DNA of 64,000 nucleotides. Source: Pseudofabraea citricarpa (lineage: Eukaryota; Ascomycota; Leotiomycetes; Helotiales; Dermateaceae). Each line of letters starts with the position of its first letter. Position 1 is the first letter of the stretch. Below, one piece after another: positions 26,593 through 38,020 of the stretch. The notes below the pieces were generated by a model, which was given only the letters and a program-made list of their open reading frames with translations, ran no database searches and was not told the origin of the DNA. The stretch lies in assembly GCA_029641185.1 (NCBI GenBank), contig JAPWGK010000001.1:3670501-3734500 (forward strand), read 5' to 3'. The position numbers were made by a program, and so were the translations under genes.

Positions 26593-27667
26593 AGTCACTT
26601 TCGTGCAAAGTTTTACAATAGACAATTAAAGTAAAAGTGGATGTAGTGAAACTGAGAATAAAAGTGTGCTCAACCAGTTTCTAATTTTTAATCTCTTTAT
26701 CCACGACCATCAAGAGTAAAATCACACTTGAGCCATGTCTTTTGCATTAAACCCCAGCAAACTAGCGTGACATTACATGAATGCCTGCTCTGGATACATA
26801 AGATCATCAGAACGCTGCATAATCAGATGAGGGGTTTGGCTGCAAGATATTATACTAACATGTTAGTGCGTACTCCTGCCCATATATTTCTACAAGGGTG
26901 CTTGTGCTACATGGTGGATGTTTCTACGAATAAATTTTGGCGATGTGCCGACAGCTGTCAGCATTCATGGACCAATAGGAGTCAATTGAAACGATGAACG
27001 CCGAGGGGAAAGGTAAGACGTAAGCTGCATAAGTCCAAATCAAAAACTTTAATTTGGAAGGCCCTCATCCCTACGTTCGTACATTGTCCGGTGGGACTGG
27101 TACATCCACCTTTGGGGCATAATCAACACAAGCACCTTGACTTATGACAACAGAATTACAGCACACGGGAATCCTATCTGACACAGCATCGGCGATAGAG
27201 ACTCCCTTGGGCGCTGCGATACTCGCTAGTAAATTGACCTATCATCATCTCTCCACCTTATCATGACTTGCATCAAATATTACTTCGTATCGGTGACTGC
27301 TGAATCCTACTCATGGAACAATTACGCCACATTTGCATGGGTATTTGTCTGTAGTGGTTACACAGCTCGGAAAAAGCTGCAGCACTGCTTCTTATGAGAA
27401 TGTCAGTTTTGATTTGGGATACAGCAAGTGATCCACTCTTTTTGGTGTTCAGCTACACGCTGAACTTGAATCCCCCTTTTCCTCTAAGTGGAAGATGGGT
27501 GTCGAAAGTCTTACGTCATTTGTGTTGGATTTTTCTATCTCGCTTAAGGGCTAAACTAATCAGGTTTCCACCGATGCTCTAGAGAAGTCATAGAATGAGA
27601 CAACAGACCCACATAGTACACTGAAGTTCGGAAGAGCTATTCTTCGATTTTATGATGATTTCTTATA
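26593..27667. other. Spacer with PKS promoter
   Basis: About 1.1 kb between the PKS start and the ligase stop, both on the minus strand. No gene or transcription-factor ORF is supported. Confidence 0.5.
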
Positions 27668-29563
27668 CTATTTAACGTGAATACCAGTATTCCTGTTCAT
27701 ATTTTCATCCTCAGCTTCTTCCCTCAACAATCGTTTGATGGTTTTGCCAGACGCAGTTTTGGGAAGTGATTCAATGAACTTAACACCGCCATCTAGAGCT
27801 TTATACTTTGCCAAACGACAGCTTAGAAATTCCTTCAATTCATCTTCTGTGGCTCTCGTCTCTCTGTCGGATATTTGCTTGAGAACGACATAGGCTCTTG
27901 GTAGCTCACTTTCCTGTGTTGTTGACTTGACACCAATAACGGAAACGTCAACAACCTGCGGATGCTGTAGCAAACATGCCTCAAGCTCGGCTGGTGCGAC
28001 TTGCCATCCGCGGACTTTAATCATATCCTAAAATGAAAATGGTGAATATATTTCTCCTTATTTATGGAAAGGTTGAGAAATAAATTTGACTTACTTTGGA
28101 TCTACCGACCACATACCACTTTCCATTCTTACAATATGCAACGTCACCTGTTCTCAACCATCCGTTTAGAAAAGCTTCCGATGTTGCCATCTTGTTTCCA
28201 AGGTAACGAGTCATTAGGGATGGACCCCTCGCCAACACCTCTCCTGGGATACCATCGTCGCTAATTTCCTTTTCATTCGAGTTGATTATCCTTCGAGAGC
28301 TCGTTAGCATCTAAGTATTTCAAAGCAGCTCTTTGTTAAATGGATTCAGTCTTACATTGCCTCCATGTTAGTCAACAGCCTTCCACAGCTTCCTGTTTCA
28401 TCTGCCTCGCCGTGAAGAAAACTCGTCAAACTGCCCAGCTCTGTCAATCCCCAGGCTCTTGCAATCCTTGCCTCCGGGTTGAGCCAAGTCTGAAAGACTC
28501 TCTGTACGCCAGTGTCTAAAGGTGCACCTGCACATCTCACGAAACGTAAACTGTCCAAATTTCGTTTCATCTCTTCTTCGCTTCCGGCTTCACCCTGTAA
28601 GATCATGCTTATTACGGCGGGGACCATCGAGGTCTCCGTTATTTGGTACTTTTGTATAGCCGATAAAAATGGCGCGAGTGAGAATCGAGGCATAATGTAA
28701 GTAGGAATTCCATAGCGTAGTGGATCAATATGAGATGCCGTTGCAGCAACACCGTGGAACATAGGTAGGCAAAGCAGTCGTGAAATGGCGTACGGTTTGG
28801 CCTCGGGATCATGCGACGAAATACAACGAGCTATACTAGCATAATGAGATACTTCTGCTATCTTTGGCATTCTTGTTGTGCCACTGGTTGAGAAAAGTGA
28901 AGCAGTTGTTTCTTTGGACTTTTCTGCATCATCAAACGTTTCCCACGTCCCATCGCCTTGTTCCAACAAAGTCTCCCAGGACTGGAATTCCAGCGGGATA
29001 GCTGGATTTCCAGGCGTATTAAAAATAAAAATGTTGTCCGTGGCAATAGAAACTGGAAGGTTGCGTATGACAGATAATAGTGTTGGCAACTGCTGGGGCG
29101 AGGTTATGATATACCGTGCTGATGAGAGGGTGAGCAGGTGTGTTAACTCTTGCGATGTATTGCTAGGGTTAGAGCCAACAAACGATGCACCTGATCCGAC
29201 GATTCCTAAGTATAATATTGGATACATTATCTACCGTTTTTGATTAGCATTTCTCTAGGTAGAGCCAATTTGTACACTCACGTCGCTAAATGAATGAACA
29301 AGCACACTGTCGCCTTTTTTTACGCCATGGGCCTTTAGACCAGCTACCAGCTTCCGGACATGACTCAATGCCTGAGCTGCAGTGATTCTTCGAGTTTCAT
29401 CGAGAGCATCAATGTAAATCTATATGTTTTATCTTAGTTATTCCTATATATTGAGAGTAGGATTTCTCACATCTTTATTCTGGTCATATTCAGGGCCCCC
29501 AAAAACATATGACAGTAGATCTACTCCAGGAACATCAACCTGAAGAGAAGAGGTGTACACCAT
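27668..29563 (-). CDS. 4CL-like acyl-CoA ligase (adenylate-forming enzyme)
   Basis: Five exons: 29563-29471, 29419-29282, 29230-28356, 28290-28095 and 28027-27668, giving 553 residues. This is the ANL superfamily. Motifs seen are the phosphate-binding loop TSGTTRMPK (192-200), the A5 block RAWGLTELG, A7 GWLRTGDVAYC, the hinge block MIKVRGWQVAPAELE and the catalytic Lys in LPKTASGKTIKRLLR. It should convert a carboxylic acid with ATP to an acyl-adenylate and then an acyl-CoA. In this locus it may activate a starter acid or capture the polyketide acid (inference). The C-terminal HVK is not a canonical peroxisomal SKL. The junction of exons 3 and 4 uses an AAG acceptor, chosen because the nearer TAG acceptor gives an immediate stop. 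Confidence 0.93.
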
Positions 29564-32083
29564 CTTCTTGTTTTTCGGCCTCTTTCAATGGCAATAACAA
29601 ATTATGAGCATCTAGAGAATTCTTTGGATTTTAAGTGTCATACGCATAAGTATTTTGAAAGCCATCATTTCCTTGATACAAAGACACCTGTAAGCAATCA
29701 AGTGGATACTAGACATGCTTCCAAAATACCAGCATGCAGTAGCTGTGAACCCATACACCAAATTGGCTTACACCCCGATGACACGGCTCGCCATATGCAA
29801 GCCAAACCCACACCGTTAAAAGTGGCGCCTAGGCGACATACCTCGGCCCGTTACGTTTCGTGGACCTTCTAACTGTTTAGCCAAAATTATCCTGCGAAAG
29901 GAAAGAACAGCCAAGAATTACCTCCGGTTTCCTTGACGTCAATTACAGTAGAATTATAACTAGAACTCCATGGGTCTGTAAGTTTCTGGGCAAGTTTGCT
30001 TGGTATAAGCAATTACAACCGAAGCTGACAGTTCTCGGCTGGCCCAATGATCTGTACCGTCCGATTGGCGTCCGATTCACAACGTCCATAATCATGCTTG
30101 TGAGTGGCACGGAACTACCTGAGCACAGACACTGCACGCTAAATGGACATCTTTTCAGCTTGTATCTTTCGGCCACACGGTGCGACAAAAACATTGGCCA
30201 ATTCTTCAACTTCTAAGACTCCCATGTCCTACGTCACGGATTGGCGACACGAATTTGTGCCCAAGACCTTGTCATGCAGTAGTCTACAGTACACCCATAA
30301 TATCCGGGATATTAAAAGACTTAATCCGGTAGATATTGCATCATCTCTCCATCTTCCTCTCCCATTTCGGCCACCTCGGATATCAAGTTCTAAATGTGTA
30401 CTGCAGCGCATGCGTGACGATACACCAATCATTAATCGCTTACAATAAAAGAAGAGCGTTATTTGATGCTTCGAGTTGTACCTTAGCACATAATTTGATG
30501 AATGTTTGTCGAACACTATTTAGTACCTTGTAGATCCGACAACCTTAGTTTTAGTACTGTAAAATACCGCTTTGGCTTGGAATTGGTAAATTCATAGTCA
30601 CCAATGAATGACCCGGTCCTAATACCGGAAGGTTTCTTGGATGTAGATTCATCCTGGCGTAGCTTGGCCCGGCTCTCTCGGGTTGACTTATGTTTAATCA
30701 TTACCTAACGAACTTCTCAGGGCGAAGTGGGCCTCGGTTGAGATACAGTCAGTTAAAATAATCAATTTAGAGAACCAAGTCAACTCACACAGCAACTGGT
30801 ACTTTTAGTTTGTCCTCGATGTGACTGCTTGGCATTTGCTTTAAAAGTCTATCACACAGTAAAAAGAATGAAAAAATGAAAGAGACTGGTATTATACGCC
30901 AACTATTGGTTACACGGTTCATCAAATGATGCGATGGTGGGGTCGAGAACTTGAGAGGGGACTTTAAGCTCATCCTTGACGTTATCTGGGGAATGCTGGC
31001 TGTTAACCATTTGACTGCCATGGTAATTGTCAAAATCTCGGCGTTTTATTAAACTTAGATTTTGGTATTTGATTCTGATATATCTTCGTCTGCGGCATGG
31101 TAAGCTCCTGCTGGTGTCTATTTGTATGTACGGCAGATTTGCTTTGAAAGGCCAAGTAACCCTTAATGATCATTTAATCGGCAATACCAGACAGAGCATT
31201 ACTTGATATCTTACAAAAGCGTATATTTAAATGTTTTAGCCAGCAAATACAACATCAGAATTGTCATTTCGAAGAAAGTATTCGTACGAGCAACATACAA
31301 CTACGAAATACTAACACCAGGTTATCTCTTTCATGCTTTTTAAAAATAAAGCAAGGGAGCAAAAGACTTGCTGAATTGCAGTCCAACTTATTTTTAATAC
31401 AAATTCCCTTGTTAACAGTTCCTAAATAGCGAGATAATTGTATTTATGTAACGGACCTCTTTATCATCATCGTCATGTGACCCTGTCTGTCTAGCATTTG
31501 ACATTAAGCAAGTTGAATGAAACCTCTTCCTCTAACTACATGAGAAACTAAAACTCATTCTAAGATCTTGGAATACAACAAACTTTTTGTTTATGCGAAG
31601 AATCATTTAGATTGTAACCGGGTGTTAAACGTGACCGTGTAAGCTTTCCCAACTTGCCGACCATTCCATGCCTTGCAATGGAATCTCGTAATTCGCTATA
31701 CCTACTAATCTTCACTTCCCTTTATCTTTCTCCGATCACAAAGTCACTCTTCTCGCAATCTGGATTCTCAGCCAATGGCAGCTTTCATATTATCAAGACT
31801 CGAAGTGCCGTGCTGCTGCCCTTCGGCCCCATACTTCGGAATATGTGGGGGCGGGGATCAGAGGGGCCGCAAACTTATTCTCGCCGTTCAATTCTCTCGA
31901 AATAGGAGCAACTCCTCTCCTTCAGTTTGTGAAGAGTGATACCTTTCTCGAGCCACAAAACGTTAGAATCCAGCGCCTACTCACCAAAATGCGGTGGCAC
32001 CGGTCACATACATAAATAGGCGAGTCTCCTTCCTCCTTCTGCTTTGAGTTAGGCATTCTTTTACTTCTTCTCCATCTTCCTTC
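29564..32083. other. Divergent promoter region of ligase and P450, with unresolved patch
   Basis: 2.5 kb between divergently transcribed cluster genes. It carries both promoters and, on the minus strand near 30780-31010, coding-like segments that I could not assemble into a complete gene (see findings). The rest is AT-rich without supported features. Confidence 0.45.
32012..32018 (+). promoter_or_regulatory. TATA-like element of the P450 gene
   Basis: ATAAATA lies 66 bases before the P450 start codon and is followed by a CT-rich leader, the usual arrangement for inducible fungal promoters. Confidence 0.4.
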
Positions 32084-33786
32084 ATGTCTTTTCTCATATA
32101 TGCGCCTTTACTCCTATTGGGAGCTTTGATTTACAATGTAAGTACGAGTCGAGAAATTCTTATCATATATCTAAGAAAACAGGTGGCTACGAAAGCATTC
32201 GGACCTCTCCATATCATTCCCGGGCCGTTCCTCAATCGTTGGACAAATCTACCCTTGAAAATCCAAACACTAAGAGGTCGGAGAATCTACTATGTTGACA
32301 GTCTTCATACGCAATACGGTATACGATTTTCTAGCCAATTTGAAACCCCAAGTTTAACAATGGTAATAGGTCCCACCGTCCGTATCTCTCCAACCGAAAT
32401 CGCTTATAGCGACCTTCTTTCAACACGCGAGATACATAGAATAGGTGCAGGTTACCAGAAATCGAAATGGTACGCAGACTTTACTGGTGAAAATGATGAA
32501 TCAGTCGTCTCCCCAGGACTCTTTGCTGTTATCGATCCTGCTGCACATGCTGCCCGACGACGATTATTTGCCCGTGCATTCTCGTACTCAAGCTTGGTAG
32601 ACTGGGAACCTTTGCTGCAGTATAGAACAAAGCTTGCTATTTCGAGAATTAAAGAAGATACTCTGAAAGGCGAGGGAAAGGCGGATATATTAAAATGGTG
32701 GACATTCTTTGCAACAGACATGATTGCTGAATTGGCCTTCGGTGAAAGCTTCCATGCTTTAGAAAATCGGGAAGTAAGCTCATCGCATCCACAAATCTGA
32801 GCTTCAGTTGAGATAATACCTATGGTGAACACTAATCATCTTCTAGAAATCGGCTTATTCTTGCGACCTTGAGAAAATATTTCTATTCTCTGGTCTTCAG
32901 GTTGAGCTTTCTCCCCTTACTTCCATACTCAAATATCTTCCAATCCCTGCTGTTCAGCATTGGCTTCAAGCGACACAACGTCTCGTTGGTTATGGAACTG
33001 CAGCAATTGCAAAGCATGTGGCTCTTTCAGCTAGAGGTGAAACCCACGGAACATTATTTTCCAAAGCACTTTCTGAAGATAAGTCTGGGGTGAAGCTTGC
33101 AGATGCAGATGTCGAACGAGAAGCGAGCAATCTAATCGTTGCCGGTAGTGATACCACAGCAATTACGCTCACATATCTTATCTGGACGCTTCTACGTCCT
33201 TGCCATCAAGCCCAGAAAGAAACGCTGCAAAAAGAGGTTGATAGTTTACCGGAAGGATTTACTAGCATTCAAGCCAAAGAGCTTCCATATCTGAGTGCAA
33301 TCATACAAGAGGCATTGAGATTATTCGGCGCTGCTCCTGGTAGTCTTCCACGGGTTGTTCCGAAGGGTGGAAGAACTCTAAATGGATACGCGCTACCCGA
33401 AGACACAGTTGTCAGTACAGCTGCATATACCTTGCATCGAAATGCAAACATCTTCCAAGAACCGCTAGAGTTCCGCCCTGAAAGATGGTTTGATCCCTCT
33501 CAAGACATGAAGGATGCATTTATGCCTTTTGGAGGTGGTAGTAGAGGTACGGCTCCCTTTCTCAACTTCAAGAGTTAAAAAACTAACAGGGAACTTTCTA
33601 GTGTGCATCGGGATGCACCTTGCTTACATGGAATTGAGTCTTGCAGCTGCTATGTTCTTTCGCGAGTTCCCTTCTGCCAGGACATTGACAACCGAAGAAG
33701 ATATGGAGTTCGAGAATTATTTTGTTGTTGCACCAAAAGCACACAAGTGCGAAATTTTTGTTGTTCAAAGGTCTCTTGATGCTTAA
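32084..33786 (+). CDS. Cytochrome P450 monooxygenase (cluster tailoring enzyme)
   Basis: Five exons: 32084-32137, 32183-32318, 32370-32773, 32847-33546 and 33602-33786, giving 492 residues. An N-terminal membrane anchor (MSFLIYAPLLLLGALIYN) is followed by the Pro-rich hinge IIPGPFLNRW. Then come the conserved QYGPTVRISPTEIAY block, the I-helix AGSDTT (about 297-302), the ExxR of the K-helix (EALR, about 353-356) and the heme loop FGGGSRVCIG with its Cys ligand at about 433. It is an ER-anchored class II P450 needing a reductase partner and resembles fungal secondary-metabolism P450s. Its position, divergent from the ligase and next to the HR-PKS, suggests oxidation of the polyketide product (inference). 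Confidence 0.95.
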
Positions 33787-34194
33787 TATGTCGATTGATT
33801 CTTTATGCAAGCTTGAAAGTGTCTTTTCGTTTGCTTCATACTATTCCAGCAAGAATTAATCGGTACCTGACTTGATAGCAATCCCAAGTGATAGAGTTCT
33901 TTAGCCTCTGTAAAAGTAGCAATTCTTGTCATCCATCACAGTCAAATAATTTTATTTCGGGTTGTCTTACTCCACTTAATGAGTCTTTTTTCCGTGACTT
34001 TGATCTTCAACATTCACCACACCTACATCTGGCTGAGTTACAAATTATTCACCATCTCTAATCAAATTATTATAAAGGTAGCCCATTTTCTGTGCTAAGG
34101 TAACCTTAATCCACACGTAATCTCTTCACAATCTCCAACACTCGGACAAGAAGCTTTACCACTCGAAAACATTTCCTATTTATAGCGCAACAAG
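33787..34194. other. Intergenic spacer
   Basis: AT-rich. It holds the P450 3' flank and the promoter of the short gene at 34195. No other feature was seen. Confidence 0.5.
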
Positions 34195-34422
34195 ATGTGT
34201 TACCAAAAGATTTATATTTATAAATGCAACCACCGGTTATACCTAGAAAGTATTCTAGAGTGCGACATCATCAACGAGCCTAGCCATCATATTAGATGCG
34301 AGCAATTCCTTCAGAACCCGGTTTGCCCTTTCTGTGAGCTGGCTTTGGAAGTGGAGAAAAGGGAAGAGAACGGGAGTGGAGATGAAGAAGGGGATGAGAG
34401 GTGGCTAGAAATTTATGCGTGA
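34195..34422 (+). CDS. Small Cys-containing protein (75 aa), zinc-knuckle-like
   Basis: A single exon starts MCYQKIYIYKCNHRLY and contains a later CPFC, with spaced Cys and His (C2, C11, His13, C23, His31-32, C35, C44, C47). Fungal proteomes contain many short proteins beginning MCY/MCF with a similar Cys/His pattern that may bind zinc; this is a resemblance only. The tail is acidic (GSGDEEGDE). It is short, so the confidence is moderate. Confidence 0.5.
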   Translation: MCYQKIYIYKCNHRLYLESILECDIINEPSHHIRCEQFLQNPVCPFCELALEVEKREENGSGDEEGDERWLEIYA

Positions 34423-34933
34423 CGTTCTCTGGTGTCGATATGGAGGTTCTGGGTGGATTACCTTGAGTATATAATAATTCTAGCTATGTTTGCTAATATG
34501 AGAGAAGTGGTGTTGAAGGTTGCCCCAAAACATACTGCTCACTCAGGTAACCCTTATACACAAAGGGGTCTCGCTTAATTTAGAGACTTACAATCAACAA
34601 GTTGAATCATTGGGGTTTGCATGGGTCTATTGATGAGATGTTTCAAGTTTATAACACACTGCTCTCTGAGAGAACGCATTCAAACCCGAGTCGATAATTC
34701 CAAGTCGAGCCAAGATAGAATCACGTGCGCCATATCTTGAGAAGAGGGATTGAGCAAATATGCGTCACTTTGAGCCAATTACACCAAAACATGATGACAA
34801 AACAGCTCTTTCGGCAAGATGCATACTTCAGAGATGACCAATAAAGAACTTAGAATCTCACGCATCCTACCCATCGAGGTTCTCAACAACCCTGCCACCC
34901 AAAACAGCATCCACCCATCAAGGTACCCTCACC
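34423..34933. other. Intergenic spacer
   Basis: The 3' flanks of two convergent genes. No feature recognised. Confidence 0.5.
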
Positions 34934-35641
34934 TTACAAACCAGCTTTCAAGCCAACCAAATCTCCAAAAACACTATCTACAGCACCCACAAATCTCCTC
35001 TCTACAACCTCCCAGTTAACCACTTTCCAGATCCCATTCGCATATGCCGCTTTGTCATTCAAGTACTGCAGGTAATAAGCATGTTCCCAGAAATCAACTC
35101 CAAGCAATGGTTTCTTTCCCGCGGGAACGATATCTTGGTCTCTGCTCGTGATGATCTCGAGATTGCCACTCTCGGTATCTTGCACCAGCCATCCCCATCC
35201 TGAACCTTTGAGTGAAAGTAATGCGGCGCTGAACTTTTCTTGGAAGGCTGAGAGTGAGCCCCAGCGTGTGTTGATAGCCGATGTGAGTTTTGGTGCTGCG
35301 TCCGGAGAAGACGATGAAGAGGAGGCCGGACTGAGGTTTTCCCAGAATAGGGTGTGGTTGATGTGCCCACCAGCGTGGAAGTTGATTGCTGGTTGCAGAC
35401 TCACTTGCTTAACAAGATCGCCAGATGAAGAGGCATTGTATTGGGTTTGTAGAAAGTTGTTCAGGTTTGTGATGTAGGTTTGATGGTGCTTGGTGTGATG
35501 AAGAGTCATGATCTCCGCGCTGATATACGGTTCAAGGGCCTATGAAGGACGTATTAGTGGGCTTCTGGGAGTGAAACAAATGAATCTTACATTGTATGCA
35601 TATGATAGAGGGGGGAGTGTGTACTTCGTTATTGAAGCCAT
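34934..35641 (-). CDS. Fe/Mn-type superoxide dismutase, probably cytosolic
   Basis: Two exons: 35641-35591 and 35539-34934, giving 218 residues. The first exon encodes the conserved MASITKYTLPPLSYAYN and joins in phase to ALEPYISAEIM. Metal ligands are seen in TLHHTKHHQTY, in GGHINHTLFWENL, and in the Asp/His block LLGVDFWEHAYYLQY. The protein dismutates superoxide to oxygen and hydrogen peroxide. There is no mitochondrial presequence before the conserved N-terminus, so it is probably the cytosolic Mn-SOD paralogue. A Ser-rich insertion (ASSSSSSP) near residue 88 is unusual but lies in a loop. Two stress-response elements lie upstream. Confidence 0.95.
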
Positions 35642-35719
35642 GATTTCGTGTTTCTGGTTTTAGATGAAGGTTGGTGATTAAGGATGGAAGGGAAATTGAA
35701 AAGAAGAAGAAATACAATG

Positions 35720-35752
35720 AGGGGTAATGAGGGAATATAACATAAAGAGGGG
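35720..35752 (-). promoter_or_regulatory. Two STRE-like elements upstream of the superoxide dismutase
   Basis: CCCCT (AGGGG on the plus strand) occurs at 35720-35724 and 35748-35752, 80-110 bases before the dismutase ATG. This is the Msn2/4 stress-response core. Its use in this fungus is inferred. Confidence 0.35.
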
Positions 35753-37109
35753 ATAGGCGCTGGGAGGATGATGCCATACTGTGGAGACTCTCGGAGCTGT
35801 CGCTTAATTAATTGGCATTAAATGGCCCCTTACTCGGTATCACAGCTGACCAGCCATTTATTAAACTCTCATATCTCTATGTGTGAGACTATCCTTCCAA
35901 TATCCTTCCTTTTTTTCAGTGTCATTATTAACTGACTAATAAAGTGCCATTTAAAGAAGGTAGATCCAATAATATTCCAGGTACATGCTACACGATTATA
36001 GAGATGGAACAAAGGTAAACAGATGATATTATCTACTTATGGTGCTCGGATTTATGACGAGATTATCGTAGAGGCTTTTAAATCTCTATAGAAGAAATGA
36101 AATTATTATTTGGGGTCTACAATTTTACATATAACCAATTAAGTCGGCTAACTCTCACACGTACTTTTCCACCATCTAATATTATCAGAGCTACTATTCA
36201 AGAATGACTGATCTATAACTCGGTTTTTGATTGGTAGATTTTATATTTCTAAGCAAGATTAAGTAATTAATACCTTCCAAAATCAAGTAAATTATATCTC
36301 AAGTCGCCGATGACAGTCTTTTGGGGGCTGGTTGTATAATTAAATTAAGTCGCCTTATTGCTATAATATCATTCAAAATTATAACTAGTCAAAAAGAAAG
36401 ATATAACAATTCCTCAAATGCTAATCGGAGCGCTTGTAGCGTACATTAGCTTATTTAAGATCTGGAGAAGAAATCTATCACACTCACTAGAACCACGTGA
36501 CATAATTTCCAGGAAGAAACTTGATACTTCAAGTAAAGGAATGCTCTACGATAACTGAATAGACTTCATGCAATAATAATATGATAATAAATACAAGCCG
36601 AATGTTTTCATAGTATGAAAGGTACCTAGATATGTAAGTAGACTACCCAAGGGAAGTACCTAGGTAGGTATTGCGAAGCAACTTTAGACCGGCTAACAAA
36701 AGAAGGAGCTACTTCGAGGCCCCGCAGAAAGAAAACATCCTAACACACTCCACCAGATCGAAAATTAAATTATACTAGTCCACAAAAGAAAAAAAATCAG
36801 AAAATCAGAAAATAAAAACGCCGAGATTTCATTATCTCCTCGCCGACAAATTCCAGTTGTACCAGTGTGGCCGGAAAGTGCAGAGACCGACGGCGATCGC
36901 GATCGCCACCGTAAAATCCGCTATTTCCGCCAGAGATGGCCAAAAGCCTCACACTCAGTGCTGGTGAAAACAGGCGGAGGGAAAAAAGTATATAAAGTGA
37001 GCAACTTCCTTGGCATAGATGGAAACACAACTTGCAATTTTTTACTTCTACAACGAAGGCTTCCTACGAACGAGGCACAAGAGTAACGAAGTGAAAAACG
37101 ACAGAAGAA
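35753..37109. other. AT-rich spacer, probably old repeat debris
   Basis: The block from about 35800 to 36640 is strikingly AT-rich and rich in TpA, with no usable ORF on either strand, as expected of RIP-altered repeat DNA. The last ~450 bases before 37110 are more mixed and hold the promoter of the dienelactone hydrolase gene. Confidence 0.45.
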
Positions 37110-38020
37110 ATGTCGACTTGTGAAGCCTGCCATACGATCCCGCCCGTTACCGTGGATAATTATGAGCTCAAAGGGACCTGGACCCAACTGGCAGGTCTGG
37201 ATGTGTGTGAGTACTTACCTTTGATATTATCCCCTGCTGCTCTTTCGCTAATTATGATCATGTTGCACAGACGTGACAGGCTCATCGACCAGCAAGGCAA
37301 TTGTAGATATCTACGATGCATTTGGAGCGTCTCCCCAAATTTTGCAGGGAGCAGACCTGATCGCCACAGCTCTGGACGCCATCGTGCTAGTGCCAGATTT
37401 TTTCAGGGGAGCCCCAGCAAAATCTGAGTGGTTCGTTGATCCAAGTGAGGAAGCCAAGAACGCAAGGGAGACATTCATGAAGAATTTGAACGTCCAGGAA
37501 CACGTGTCAAACCTTCATGCTGTTGTTGCCGCTGCAAATTCTATTTATCCGACTGTGCAGAACTGGGGAGCTTTTGGGCTCTGTTTTGGAGCAAAGGTTG
37601 CGGTGCTTGCCAGTGGTGAAGGCACTCCTTTCAAGGTCACTGGCCAAGCCCATCCGGCGTACGTTATTCTTTTTTCTAGGTGGCCTTGCTTTATTAACAT
37701 AGCACCCAGAAAACTCGAAAGCATAGATGCAAAGAATCTTGCCATTCCGCATATCATGCTCGCTTCAAAAAATGAGGACCCAACAGTGATTAAGGAATAT
37801 GCTGAGATCCTAGCTGGTGAGGGAAAGGTTGGCGAGGTCGAAACTTATGCTTCTATGCATCATGGTTGGATGGGCACAAGGGCTGATTTGAAAAATGAGG
37901 ATAATTTGAAAGAGTACGAGAGAGGGTAAGTGTTTGTGTGCTGATAGGATACTGAGTCGTCTCGATTAACACGAGTATAGGTATAACCAGTTAGCGAGGT
38001 TCTTTGCCAAGTTCCTCTAG
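37110..38020 (+). CDS. Dienelactone hydrolase family protein
   Basis: Four exons: 37110-37206, 37271-37658, 37710-37925 and 37981-38020, giving 246 residues, the normal length. The N-terminal CEACHTIPPV motif is typical of fungal members. The catalytic triad is visible: nucleophile Cys in GLCFGAKVA, Asp in ASKNEDP and His in MHHGWMG. It has an alpha/beta-hydrolase fold and no signal peptide. It probably hydrolyses dienelactones or related small esters in aromatic breakdown; the true substrate is unknown. It is 3.3 kb from the P450, separated by the dismutase, so membership of the polyketide cluster is not supported. Confidence 0.93.

Noticed and set aside
37110..38020. Dienelactone hydrolase as the missing release enzyme of the PKS
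   Set aside because: It is separated from the cluster by the dismutase and about 3.3 kb, and its N-terminal motif is that of ordinary housekeeping fungal dienelactone hydrolases.
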